Below are positions 24,373-31,772 of a stretch of 32,413 nucleotides of DNA, in pieces. The notes beneath the pieces were generated by a model. It was given only the letters and a program-made list of their open reading frames with translations, did no database searches and had not been told where the DNA came from. This DNA comes from an uncultured Bacteroidia bacterium (lineage in GTDB: Bacteria > Bacteroidota > Bacteroidia > J057 > CALLMJ01): the NCBI GenBank assembly GCA_938006875.1, contig CALLMJ010000034.1:1-32413 (forward strand), in the 5' to 3' direction. The stretch's first letter is position 1; each line of letters opens with the position of its first letter. The position numbers and the translations under genes were made by a program.

Positions 24373-26598
24373 ATGAACAATAATCCAACATCAAAAAAAT
24401 TAAACTTCCTGCAATTGCTTTCTAATGATATAGTTATTGCTGAAAATGAAACTTGGCAACCACTAAGCAAAATTGAAATTCCCATTATACAACGAGATTA
24501 TGCACAAGGCAGAGAGGGGAAAGAAGAACTAAGAAAAAACTTTTTAAATGCTTTACGTAAAGCAATTGATGATAAACCGTTGGAATTAGATTTTGTTTAC
24601 GGAAGTGTAAAAAACAAGGTTTTGCAACCGCTTGACGGACAACAACGATTAACCACTCTGTTTTTGTTGCATTGGTTTGTAGCTGTTAAAGAAAACAAGT
24701 TAGATGATGAACTAAAAAAATTATTGACAAAATTCACTTACGAAACTCGTACAAGTTCCAGAGAATTTTGCATTGATTTAATCAATAAAAGCATTATTTA
24801 CAATGCTGAACAAAAAATTTCAGAAATAATTATTGACAGTTCTTGGTTTTTCCTTTCATGGAAAAGAGACCCTACAATAAAATCAATGCTTACAATGTTG
24901 GATTCTATTCAGCATACTTTTAAAGATAAAACAGATGTTTGGGACAAGCTAAACAAGATTAGCTTTCATTACATAGAACTACAAAACTTCGGACTTTCCG
25001 ATGATTTGTATATCAAGATGAACGCAAGAGGAAAACCGCTTACTGATTTTGAAAATTTCAAAGCAAAGTTTGAGCAACACATAAAGCAAAACAAATGGGA
25101 AACCAACATGCCCCCAACTGAAACATTTTCATACAAAATTGATACGGATTGGACAGATTTGTTTTGGAATTATCGTGATGAAACCGTAAATGTTTTTGAC
25201 GAACAGCTTTTGAATTTTTTCAGAACAATGGCTATAATAAATTATGCACTAAAAGCAAAAAATACCAAAGATGATGAATTTAGTAACAATATTACATTGT
25301 TAAGAGATAGCAAAAAAGCAATTTCATTCAATCAATATGTAGAAATGGGCTGTATTGATGAAGATTATTTTAAAATGTTGAAATCCATTTTAAATAAAAT
25401 ATCTAACAAAAAAGGATTGAAAACATTTCTTTCCGATACAACTTATGCAGATGAAAAAGAAATTTTCAATGGTGCAATTAAAAATAATTTATCGTATCCC
25501 GACTTGGTAATTGCATTTGCATACTATCAGTTTTTAGTATTGGAAGAAGACATTAAAACAGAAGATTTAATAAGTTGGCTACGAATTGTTCGCAATCTTG
25601 TTGAAGGGAGCAGATCTTATTTGTTCAATGATGCCAATGATTTTGCGAATGCAATACGCTCTATAAACAAATTATTGCCAGAAAGAAAGCACATTTTACA
25701 ATATTTTGAAATACTTGAAGATAATTCACTCCCGGGCTTTATCGGCGAACAAGTGAGAGAAGAAAAGCTAAAAGCAAAACTTATTATGCAAGATGATAAT
25801 TGGAAAAACGCAATCCTTGAAATTGAAAATCACGGATATTTCAAAGGACAAATCGGCTTTATTTTGGATTGGTGTGAAGACAAAAACGGAGTACCCCATA
25901 TCGATAAATTCAAAGTATACGCAGAAAAAGCAAAAGCCGTATTTAGTGATAAAGGATTGAAAAACTTTAAAGATTATCTTTTTGAAAGAGCCTTGTTAGC
26001 AACAGGAGATTATTTGTTATATAGTCGTAATAATTATAGTTTCTTAATCGACAACCATCGTGATATCAGTTGGAAAAGATTATTGAGGGGTGATAATGAT
26101 AATAATAATGGGAAAAGAAGTGTTTTAAAATCACTCTTTGATAAAATTGAGCCAACAATCTTAATCGAAAATTTAGAACAAATCGTTAATGAATTTTTAT
26201 CTGATTCGAAGAATATTAATGATTGGAGATACTATTTCATAAAATACCCTGAAATCATTTCCGCTTGCGGAAATCAAAAACTTATACGTTTCAACGATAA
26301 GAATGAATTTGACATTCTTTTGTTAGGTTCAACAACAACAGCAGGATACCACAAAGAATATTATTCGTATTCTCTTTTTATAGAGTTGAAACATAAACTT
26401 TCATTGGACGAGAGCCAATATAAAGACCAAAGATCAGTAAATGAGTGGAAATATTTTGAATTAGATGATGGTAAGCAAATCGCTTTTGATTGTCAATCCC
26501 AAAAATATGTTTGGACAAAAAACAACGACTGGGACAAAAAACAAGCATATAACGATAAAGAAACTGCAATTTTAGAACTTACAAAAACGAAACAGTAA
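24373..26598 (+). CDS. Second DUF262 protein with a long C-terminal region
   Basis: 741 residues. The DUF262 domain is at the N-terminus: EIPIIQRDYAQGR (about 35-47), PLDGQQRLTTLFLLHW (about 86-101) and DLYIKMNARGKPLTDFENFK, a later conserved block. No HNH/DUF1524 end is seen, unlike the gene before it. From about 530 a separate region starts FERALLATGDY, SWKRLLRG, WRYYFIKYPEI, which I find again in the next protein. After that, FDILLLG...YSLFIELK recalls the Asp...ExK order of PD-(D/E)xK nucleases, but this is weak. It starts 31 bases after the first gene and its stop overlaps the third start (TAATG). Probably the sensor or partner subunit of a multi-protein defence complex. Confidence 0.85.
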   Translation: MNNNPTSKKLNFLQLLSNDIVIAENETWQPLSKIEIPIIQRDYAQGREGKEELRKNFLNALRKAIDDKPLELDFVYGSVKNKVLQPLDGQQRLTTLFLLHWFVAVKENKLDDELKKLLTKFTYETRTSSREFCIDLINKSIIYNAEQKISEIIIDSSWFFLSWKRDPTIKSMLTMLDSIQHTFKDKTDVWDKLNKISFHYIELQNFGLSDDLYIKMNARGKPLTDFENFKAKFEQHIKQNKWETNMPPTETFSYKIDTDWTDLFWNYRDETVNVFDEQLLNFFRTMAIINYALKAKNTKDDEFSNNITLLRDSKKAISFNQYVEMGCIDEDYFKMLKSILNKISNKKGLKTFLSDTTYADEKEIFNGAIKNNLSYPDLVIAFAYYQFLVLEEDIKTEDLISWLRIVRNLVEGSRSYLFNDANDFANAIRSINKLLPERKHILQYFEILEDNSLPGFIGEQVREEKLKAKLIMQDDNWKNAILEIENHGYFKGQIGFILDWCEDKNGVPHIDKFKVYAEKAKAVFSDKGLKNFKDYLFERALLATGDYLLYSRNNYSFLIDNHRDISWKRLLRGDNDNNNGKRSVLKSLFDKIEPTILIENLEQIVNEFLSDSKNINDWRYYFIKYPEIISACGNQKLIRFNDKNEFDILLLGSTTTAGYHKEYYSYSLFIELKHKLSLDESQYKDQRSVNEWKYFELDDGKQIAFDCQSQKYVWTKNNDWDKKQAYNDKETAILELTKTKQ

Positions 26599-27143
26599 TG
26601 TCAAAAAGAGGCTACATATCAAGATACTTGCTCATTCTAAAAAAAGTTGAAGAATCAAACAAGTTAGATTGCTCTGATAAAATTGTAGAATTGAACAAGA
26701 TTAAAGGAATAATTGATTCACATTTGAAGGAAGATGATATTTCAAACTTGTTTCGCAGAGCATTGCTGACAATTGGAAATAACGATTTCTATAATTATTG
26801 GAGTTCTTGGAATTACGGCACGGAAACTCACAAAAAATGTCTTATTGAAAGCCGAGATGATTTAAAAAATAATTTTACTAAAGGTGTTTGGTTTAATGAT
26901 TACTTAAAACTATTAATTATTCAGCTTTGTAAAAATGGTAATGACCTGCAACTTATTGTAGATTCATATACTTGCCCGGTTAGTATGCTAAATTGGAAAA
27001 GTAGGTTGATAAAAGAACCAGATTTATTAGATAAATATTGTCAAGGGCATTATATGGGAATTACAGATGATAACAAGCAATGCTATTTATATGGTTGGAA
27101 GAAAAGACCTGCCAGCAGAGATGAATGCTATCTTGTTGAATAA
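26598..27143 (+). CDS. 181-residue protein, stand-alone relative of the C-terminal domain of the preceding DUF262 protein
   Basis: Start and previous stop share one base (TAATG), so translation is coupled. It has no signal peptide, membrane segment or known motif. By eye it aligns with residues about 531-640 of the 741-residue protein: RRALLTIGNNDFY against ERALLATGDYLLY, then a W-x-x-L/L-x-x-L block (WFNDYLKLLI against ISWKRLLRG), then NWKSRLIKEPDLLDKYCQG against DWRYYFIKYPEIISACGNQ. This suggests one domain present both fused and free in the same operon. The function is unknown; it could be a regulatory, assembly or immunity subunit. The domain relation is my inference and needs a profile search. 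Confidence 0.6.
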   Translation: MSKRGYISRYLLILKKVEESNKLDCSDKIVELNKIKGIIDSHLKEDDISNLFRRALLTIGNNDFYNYWSSWNYGTETHKKCLIESRDDLKNNFTKGVWFNDYLKLLIIQLCKNGNDLQLIVDSYTCPVSMLNWKSRLIKEPDLLDKYCQGHYMGITDDNKQCYLYGWKKRPASRDECYLVE

Positions 27144-27239
27144 AAAAATAACTAATGGATAAACTTATCAAGATTTTTGTATAATACAAAATTGAGCAGT
27201 CCAAAAAATAAAAATATTGATAACCAATGAGATACTAAG

Positions 27240-27344
27240 ATGTTCGCAATTATCCAAAACGTTTCAAAGCACTCATACTTATCTGACGAAAATCTTCAAC
27301 AGCGCTACTCTAATCTTGTAAATAATGAAGAATTAATGTTATGA
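27240..27344 (+). CDS. Possible 34-residue ORF, perhaps a gene remnant
   Basis: ATG to TGA in the 270-base gap after the DUF262 operon. The peptide starts MFAIIQNVSKHSYLSDENLQ and has a composition like real protein, but no family is recognised and there is no promoter box. It may be the 5' stump of a deleted gene. The rest of 27144-27386 shows nothing else. Confidence 0.2.
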   Translation: MFAIIQNVSKHSYLSDENLQQRYSNLVNNEELML

Positions 27345-27386
27345 CTCAATACCCACTAATATAATTTTTGGTTTTACAAAATTAGC

Positions 27387-27394
27387 TAAATTTG
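27387..27394 (+). promoter_or_regulatory. -7 box (TAAATTTG) for the umuD-like gene
   Basis: Exact TAnnTTTG with TTTG at 27367-27370 upstream (16-base spacer, shorter than usual). The ATG at 27413 follows 18 bases later; the track's TTG start at 27392 lies in the box and is rejected. Confidence 0.5.
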
Positions 27395-27412
27395 TATCGA
27401 AATTATTTCGTT

Positions 27413-27835
27413 ATGCCTATAGAAATTTACCAAATTAATACAGAAACAGAATTAGAGTTACCGCTTGTAACAGAAGGAATTAGTGCAGGCTTTCCTTCAC
27501 CGGCTCTTGATTTTGTAGATTTAACTATTGATTTGAATAGGCACTTAATTAAACACCCAAGTGCAACTTTTTATGGGCGTGTTAAAGGTCATTCTTTAAA
27601 AGATGCAGGTATTGATGATGGGGATTTGTTAATCATTGATAGAAGCATAGAACCCCGAGATGGGTGTATAGCGGTTTGTTTTATTGATGGTGAATTTACA
27701 GCTAAAAGAATAAAAATACAAAATAAAGAAATTTGGTTAGTCCCTGAAAATGAAAATTATAAACCCATCAAAGTTAAAAAAGATAGTGATTTTATGGTCT
27801 GGGGAATTGTAACTTATGTAATTAAATCTTTATAA
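27413..27835 (+). CDS. umuD: UmuD/LexA-type S24 self-cleaving peptidase
   Basis: 140 residues from the ATG at 27413, the same length as E. coli UmuD (139). Cleavage site Ala25-Gly26 in ISAGFPSPA, nucleophile Ser61 in VKGHSLKDAGI and general base Lys98 in GEFTAKRI match the E. coli positions (24/25, 60, 97) almost residue for residue. In the SOS response UmuD is trimmed to UmuD', the partner of the polymerase UmuC. No umuC follows: the next gene is a lipoprotein. It is therefore an orphan, perhaps working with a UmuC encoded elsewhere or acting as a stress-triggered regulator. It sits in the accessory segment, and such genes often travel on mobile DNA. Confidence 0.92.
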   Translation: MPIEIYQINTETELELPLVTEGISAGFPSPALDFVDLTIDLNRHLIKHPSATFYGRVKGHSLKDAGIDDGDLLIIDRSIEPRDGCIAVCFIDGEFTAKRIKIQNKEIWLVPENENYKPIKVKKDSDFMVWGIVTYVIKSL

Positions 27836-27864
27836 AATTTATAGTTTACAAGATAAAAATCTTC

Positions 27865-27872
27865 TAATTTTG
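27865..27872 (+). promoter_or_regulatory. -7 box (TAATTTTG) for the lipoprotein gene
   Basis: Exact TAnnTTTG, 15 bases before the ATG at 27888; it overlaps the track's TTG start at 27870, which is therefore rejected. Confidence 0.5.
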
Positions 27873-27887
27873 CCCCAAAATCAAAAA

Positions 27888-28562
27888 ATGAAAAAAATCT
27901 TATTTTTAGTGGTTTGGTCTTTTGCATTAATCTATTGTAAAAAAAACAATCAAGGGGATAATCAAAAAGCATCAGAAATTAACAAAGACTTAATTATAAG
28001 TTGCGAAGGAATTGGAAAATTGAAATTTTCTATGACTTATGATGATATTTTAAATACATTTGGAAAAGAAAATGTAAAGTCTGATACTTTTATTTATGAT
28101 AAAAATTCAGAACTAGCGATGATGTCATTAGATACAGTGGATAGAATTTCCACTGTTATAAGTGCTCCAGAAGGAAAAATTTATGTTTCTTGGTTACCTG
28201 GATTAAAAACTAGTAAAATTGAAAGTATGAGTTTAAATTTTTATGATCATCCTAAATATCAATTTACAAATGGAATAAAAGCAGGGTCCACTATGGAAGA
28301 GTTTATTAAAGCTAATGGAAATGAAGAATTTGAATTTTATGGATTTGGATGGCAGTTCGGTGGGTTACTTTTAGAGAATTCAAAAGGAAAAATTTTTCAA
28401 GATTATCCTTGCATAGGTGGTTTAACTCACTTCAGACCTGTGAATGATAATTATGGTAATGTTCAAAACTTATTAGGAGATCAAAAGTATAAATCAAAAG
28501 ATGTAAAACCAGAACAAGCAAAAAAAATTATTTTATCAGAAATTACAATTCTTAATAAATAA
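27888..28562 (+). CDS. Hypothetical lipoprotein
   Basis: 224 residues from the ATG at 27888: signal peptide MKKILFLVVWSFALIYC with the lipobox cysteine at residue 17 (the residue before it is Tyr, unusual but tolerated in this phylum), then a Lys/Asn/Gln linker. The mature part has two similar halves, GIGKLKFSMTYDDILNTFGK and GIKAGSTMEEFIKANG...FYGFGWQFGG. Such 'weak-start, motif, glycine-rich strand' units resemble the small alpha/beta fold of SmpA/OmlA-like proteins, but this is only a resemblance. No close family recognised. It has its own promoter and is separate from umuD. Confidence 0.65.
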   Translation: MKKILFLVVWSFALIYCKKNNQGDNQKASEINKDLIISCEGIGKLKFSMTYDDILNTFGKENVKSDTFIYDKNSELAMMSLDTVDRISTVISAPEGKIYVSWLPGLKTSKIESMSLNFYDHPKYQFTNGIKAGSTMEEFIKANGNEEFEFYGFGWQFGGLLLENSKGKIFQDYPCIGGLTHFRPVNDNYGNVQNLLGDQKYKSKDVKPEQAKKIILSEITILNK

Positions 28563-28607
28563 ATACGATTTTTGGGGATTACTGACCCAAAATTTCAAAG
28601 AAACTTA

Positions 28608-28615
28608 TAATTTTG
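28608..28615 (+). promoter_or_regulatory. -7 box (TAATTTTG) for the DUF4337-sbcD pair, with an AAAGGA ribosome site
   Basis: Exact TAnnTTTG 25 bases before the ATG at 28641. Between them lies AAAGGA, one of the few Shine-Dalgarno-like sequences in the window. Confidence 0.5.
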
Positions 28616-28640
28616 TAAGAATTTTAAAGGAATAATCATT

Positions 28641-29273
28641 ATGTCTGAACAAGAAGAAGAAAAAAGTAAAAGCACCGAAATGATGATAGGTCTTTTAGTA
28701 GCTTTTTTTGGTGCAGTATTAGCAATTGCTGGTATAGGTAGTGGAAAATATGGTGGAGACCAAAACATGGCTGCTGCTGAAGCTACTAAAGCCTATGCTT
28801 GGTATCAATCGAAAAGTATTAAAAATACATCTTTAGAAGCACAAAAAGATTTATTGGTTGCTTTAACAAAATCTGGGGCTATTCATAAAGATTATGTAAC
28901 AGGTGTAGATACTTTTATTAATAAACTAGAAAAAAAATCCCAACGTTACAAAAAAGAAATGAAAGAAATTTTAGAGGGTTCAGATAAAGTAGGTAAAGAA
29001 AATTGGATTCAAGATAAAAATGGAGAGTTAGGAGTAATTGTAGGTGCTCAAGAATGGGAAGAAAAAACAGCTTATTTAGAAATGGTGGGTAATTGGTTCA
29101 ATTATACCAACTTATTCCTTAATCTTTGTTTAGTTTTGGGTGCTATTTGTTTGGTAATTAATAATGAAAAAACCCAAAAACTCTTTTTTACGAGTATGAT
29201 GGTTTTAGGTATAATTGGTACCATTTTATGTGTTTACTCTTTTTATTTAGGTTGGTTTACGCCTTATAATTAA
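28641..29273 (+). CDS. DUF4337-family membrane protein
   Basis: 210 residues. One transmembrane helix after a charged N-terminus (MMIGLLVAFFGAVLAIAGIG, about 15-34). A soluble central part follows with AAAEATKAYAWYQSKSIKNT, the landmark of DUF4337 proteins, then Lys/Glu-rich helices. Two further helices (LFLNLCLVLGAICLVI and SMMVLGIIGTILCVYSFYLG) close the protein. It resembles the family in layout and in the YQSKSIK block; function is unknown. Only six bases separate it from sbcD, so they are probably co-transcribed. Confidence 0.75.
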   Translation: MSEQEEEKSKSTEMMIGLLVAFFGAVLAIAGIGSGKYGGDQNMAAAEATKAYAWYQSKSIKNTSLEAQKDLLVALTKSGAIHKDYVTGVDTFINKLEKKSQRYKKEMKEILEGSDKVGKENWIQDKNGELGVIVGAQEWEEKTAYLEMVGNWFNYTNLFLNLCLVLGAICLVINNEKTQKLFFTSMMVLGIIGTILCVYSFYLGWFTPYN

Positions 29274-29279
29274 ATCATT

Positions 29280-30506
29280 ATGAAATTTCTTCATACCTCT
29301 GATTGGCATATTGGAAAAAAATATGCTAATAAAGACCGTTTAGAGGAACAAAAACAAGTTTTAGAGGAAATTTTACAAATTGCCAATAACCATAATGTTG
29401 ATGTTATACTTATAGCTGGCGATGTTTACGACCAATCTAACCCTCCCAATGAAGCAGATAAACTTCTTTATCAAATGTTGCCACTTTTCTCAAAAAAAGG
29501 TGAAAGACCTGTTTTTATTATTGCTGGCAATCATGACAGTTCTTCTAAAATTGAAGCTCCAAAGTATCTTACAGAAGAACTATCTATTTTTTTTGTAGGT
29601 TTTAATGATACTCAATTAGAAATATTTCAAAATTCCAATGGTATTAAAATAACCCAAACAGATTTAGGATTTGCAGAATTTCAACTTCCTGATTATAATT
29701 ATCCATTGCGAATAATATTTGCTCCTTATAATCATATTGCAAGAATAAAAAAAGATATTCCAGAAAATATTTCTTCGGAATCGTTAATGGTTAGGGATTA
29801 TTTCAAACAAAAATGGTCTTATTTAGCTCAAAAATATTGTGATAATCAAGGAATAAATTTACTTATGGCTCATTATACTGTTAAATTACCGGAAGATTTT
29901 TCTCCTGAAGATTATGATGCAGATAATATCATTGGAGGTAATTACACCCTTTACCCTGACACTTTTCCCGAACAAATTCAATATGTGGCATTAGGGCATA
30001 TTCATAGTTTTACAGAAGTAAATTTAAAACCTTGTCCTATTGTTTATTCTTCAAGTCCTTTATGTTATAGCAAAAAAGAAACAGATTTACAGAAATATGT
30101 AGTTATTTTAGATGCTGAACCCAATATGCCTGTTCATTATGAAAAAATTCCTTTGAGTACTGGAAAAAAAATTTTTTTTTATGAAAACGTAACCTTTGAT
30201 GAAATTGAAAATATCCTTCAAAATAATCCTGAACATTTTTATGAATTTACTGTAAAAGTAGATGAAGTTTTTGATTATCAATCACGTAAAAACACATTGG
30301 AATCTCAATATCCACAAATTATCAGAATTACCATACTAAAGCCAGAAGTTATAAGTCGGCAAGATTTTCAGGAATGGAAAAGTTATTCAGAGAAGGAATT
30401 ATTTATTCAATTTTTGGAAAAAATTAAAAAAATACCATTAAGTCAAGTGCATATGGAAGTATTAGAAGAAATTTTAAACTTCAAGGTTGAAAATGATAAT
30501 TCATAA
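29280..30506 (+). CDS. sbcD: Exonuclease SbcD (Mre11-type nuclease subunit)
   Basis: 408 residues. Calcineurin-like phosphoesterase motifs in order: HTSDWHIGK (about 5-13), LIAGDVYDQSNPP (about 44-56), IIAGNHDSS (about 80-88), LMAHYTV and YVALGHIHS, supplying the two-manganese site. SbcD pairs with the SMC-like ATPase SbcC to cut hairpins and protein-blocked DNA ends. sbcC usually lies directly downstream, but here the next gene is the convergent pseB, so the subunit is unlinked. The C-terminal cap (about 285-400) is present, with no truncation. It starts six bases after the DUF4337 gene. Confidence 0.95.
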   Translation: MKFLHTSDWHIGKKYANKDRLEEQKQVLEEILQIANNHNVDVILIAGDVYDQSNPPNEADKLLYQMLPLFSKKGERPVFIIAGNHDSSSKIEAPKYLTEELSIFFVGFNDTQLEIFQNSNGIKITQTDLGFAEFQLPDYNYPLRIIFAPYNHIARIKKDIPENISSESLMVRDYFKQKWSYLAQKYCDNQGINLLMAHYTVKLPEDFSPEDYDADNIIGGNYTLYPDTFPEQIQYVALGHIHSFTEVNLKPCPIVYSSSPLCYSKKETDLQKYVVILDAEPNMPVHYEKIPLSTGKKIFFYENVTFDEIENILQNNPEHFYEFTVKVDEVFDYQSRKNTLESQYPQIIRITILKPEVISRQDFQEWKSYSEKELFIQFLEKIKKIPLSQVHMEVLEEILNFKVENDNS

Positions 30507-30539
30507 AAAATATTTTCTTATGAAATAGTAGTTTTTTAT
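30503..30539. terminator. AT-only inverted repeat between convergent sbcD and pseB
   Basis: ATAAAAAA (30503-30510) and TTTTTTAT (30532-30539) are complementary, with TATTT and AAATA pairing inside. It overlaps both stop regions and is flanked by A- and T-runs, so it could end transcription from both sides; the stem is weak because it lacks G-C pairs. Confidence 0.35.
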
Positions 30540-31522
30540 ATATTTAAAACAAATCTTTGTGATTTGATTATTTTTTTGAGTTCATCAAAAGTAAGCAAAT
30601 TATCTTTCTTATTGGAAATATAAACAAAATTTTCAGGAAGTTTTTTTCCATTAGATGCTTCAAGGGTTTTAAAATCAGGATAAATAACGTAGTAATCATC
30701 AAATTCTGAAGCTGTATTGGAATCTGTTTCATTAATAAGATGCTCATGTAATTTTTCGCCGACCCTTAATCCTATAAATTCAATTTTAGCTTTGGGTGCG
30801 ATAACTTTTGCTAATTGAAGGATTTTAAAGGATTTGATTTTGGGAATATATATTTCACCACCTTTTGAATCCTTTAATGCAAATAAAATCCATTGAATAC
30901 CTTGTTCCGCTGTAATGATAAATCTACTTGCTTGCGGGTGAGTAACATAAACAATATTTTGATCTTTTCGTTCTTCAAAGATTTCAAATACAGAACCTCT
31001 ACTATTTACAACGTTTCCTAACCTTATAACAGAAAAAATGGTATTTTCAGAATTTTTTTGAGCATTTACAAAAAGTTTATCTGCACAAAATTTAGTAGCG
31101 CCATATAAATTATGAGGAGAAGCAGCTTTATCACTAGATAATGCAATAACTTTTTTTACAGAATTTTGTATAGATGCTCTAATAACATTCTCTGAACCTA
31201 AAATATTGGTTTTGATACATTCTATGGGATTCTGTTCAGCAATATGAACATGCTTTAATGCCGCTAAATGAAAAACTATATCAATATTTTTCATTACTTG
31301 ATTTACCCTATCAAAATCTCTGATATCACCAATACAAAATTTTAATTGTGGATATTCAGATTCAGGGTAATCCAAACGCATTTTAAATTGTTTATGTTCA
31401 TCACGAGATAAAATAGTGATGGATTTGCAAGGATATTGATGAACAAGATAATGCACTAACAAACGTCCAAAAGAGCCTGTTCCACCGGTAATTAGTACAT
31501 TACTATTTTCTAACATTTGCAT
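30536..31522 (-). CDS. pseB: UDP-GlcNAc 4,6-dehydratase (inverting), PseB-like
   Basis: 328 residues, cytoplasmic SDR enzyme. Converts UDP-GlcNAc to a UDP-4-keto-6-deoxy hexose, first step to pseudaminic acid or similar sugars used on flagella or surface glycans. NAD-binding LITGGTGSFGR (about 10-20), GDIRDFDRV, FHLAALKHV and the catalytic triad in LSSDKAASPHNLYGATK (Asp131, Lys132, Tyr140) agree with PseB/FlaA1. Later GEKLHEHLI and YVIYPDF are family blocks. Start either ATG 31522 or two codons later. No other pse gene is near. A TAATTTTG box lies 31 bases upstream. It borders the inverted duplication on its 5' side. Confidence 0.92.
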   Translation of the reverse strand: MQMLENSNVLITGGTGSFGRLLVHYLVHQYPCKSITILSRDEHKQFKMRLDYPESEYPQLKFCIGDIRDFDRVNQVMKNIDIVFHLAALKHVHIAEQNPIECIKTNILGSENVIRASIQNSVKKVIALSSDKAASPHNLYGATKFCADKLFVNAQKNSENTIFSVIRLGNVVNSRGSVFEIFEERKDQNIVYVTHPQASRFIITAEQGIQWILFALKDSKGGEIYIPKIKSFKILQLAKVIAPKAKIEFIGLRVGEKLHEHLINETDSNTASEFDDYYVIYPDFKTLEASNGKKLPENFVYISNKKDNLLTFDELKKIIKSQRFVLNI

Positions 31523-31553
31523 GCGTAAGTTATTCTGCGTTTATAAAGAAATG

Positions 31554-31561
31554 CAAAATTA
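31554..31561 (-). promoter_or_regulatory. -7 box (TAATTTTG) for pseB
   Basis: Exact TAnnTTTG on the minus strand, 31 bases before the ATG at 31522. No good -33 box at the usual spacing. Confidence 0.45.
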
Positions 31562-31602
31562 ATTTTTTTTTTACAAAAATAAAAATTGAAATGAAGAAAG
31601 TG

Positions 31603-31772
31603 ATTTTTTTGCCTTGCTACGCTGCGGGTCGGGCACTTATGCTTCGTGGACAAAGGTGCCCCTCACGCATAAAACGTTTGAAAAGCATTACAATCTATTA
31701 GCCCAAGCTGCCGCTTCATTAACCAGGCTATGCCTAAATGTATAGCAATACAAAGCCTCTAAAAAACAATTC
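31603..31772 (-). pseudogene. Decayed inverted copy of the CPBP 3' end with mosaic repeat (right arm)
   Basis: Read on the minus strand this is a CPBP fragment: GAATTGTTTTTTAGAGGCTT from the ExxxR region, a deletion of about 165 bases, then the final codons (AAAWANRL, stop) and repeat copy E. Compared with 21918-22067 it has a handful of substitutions and a one-base deletion in the AATGGAAGCGG stretch (AATGAAGCGG here), which shifts the frame. It is therefore a non-functional duplicate, about 9.6 kb from the original in opposite orientation. The deletion joint shares a GT with both sides. Confidence 0.85.
31611..31669 (+). repeat. Dispersed mosaic repeat, copy E (short form)
   Basis: GCCTTGCTACGCTGCGGGTC, then GGGCACTTATGCTTCGTGG and the CCCTCACGCA end. 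It is nearly identical to copy D in opposite orientation, with four or so differences, and like D lacks the first GGGCGT. Confidence 0.8.

Noticed and set aside
31591-31701. 36-codon ORF MKKVIF... as the surviving start of the SBBP gene
   Set aside because: It is in another frame from the SBBP domain, ends at TAG in the CPBP fragment, and its first bases also resemble the sequence flanking copy D, so it is better explained as part of the duplicated block. The likeness to the start of the CPBP gene (MKKVI) is too short to mean anything.
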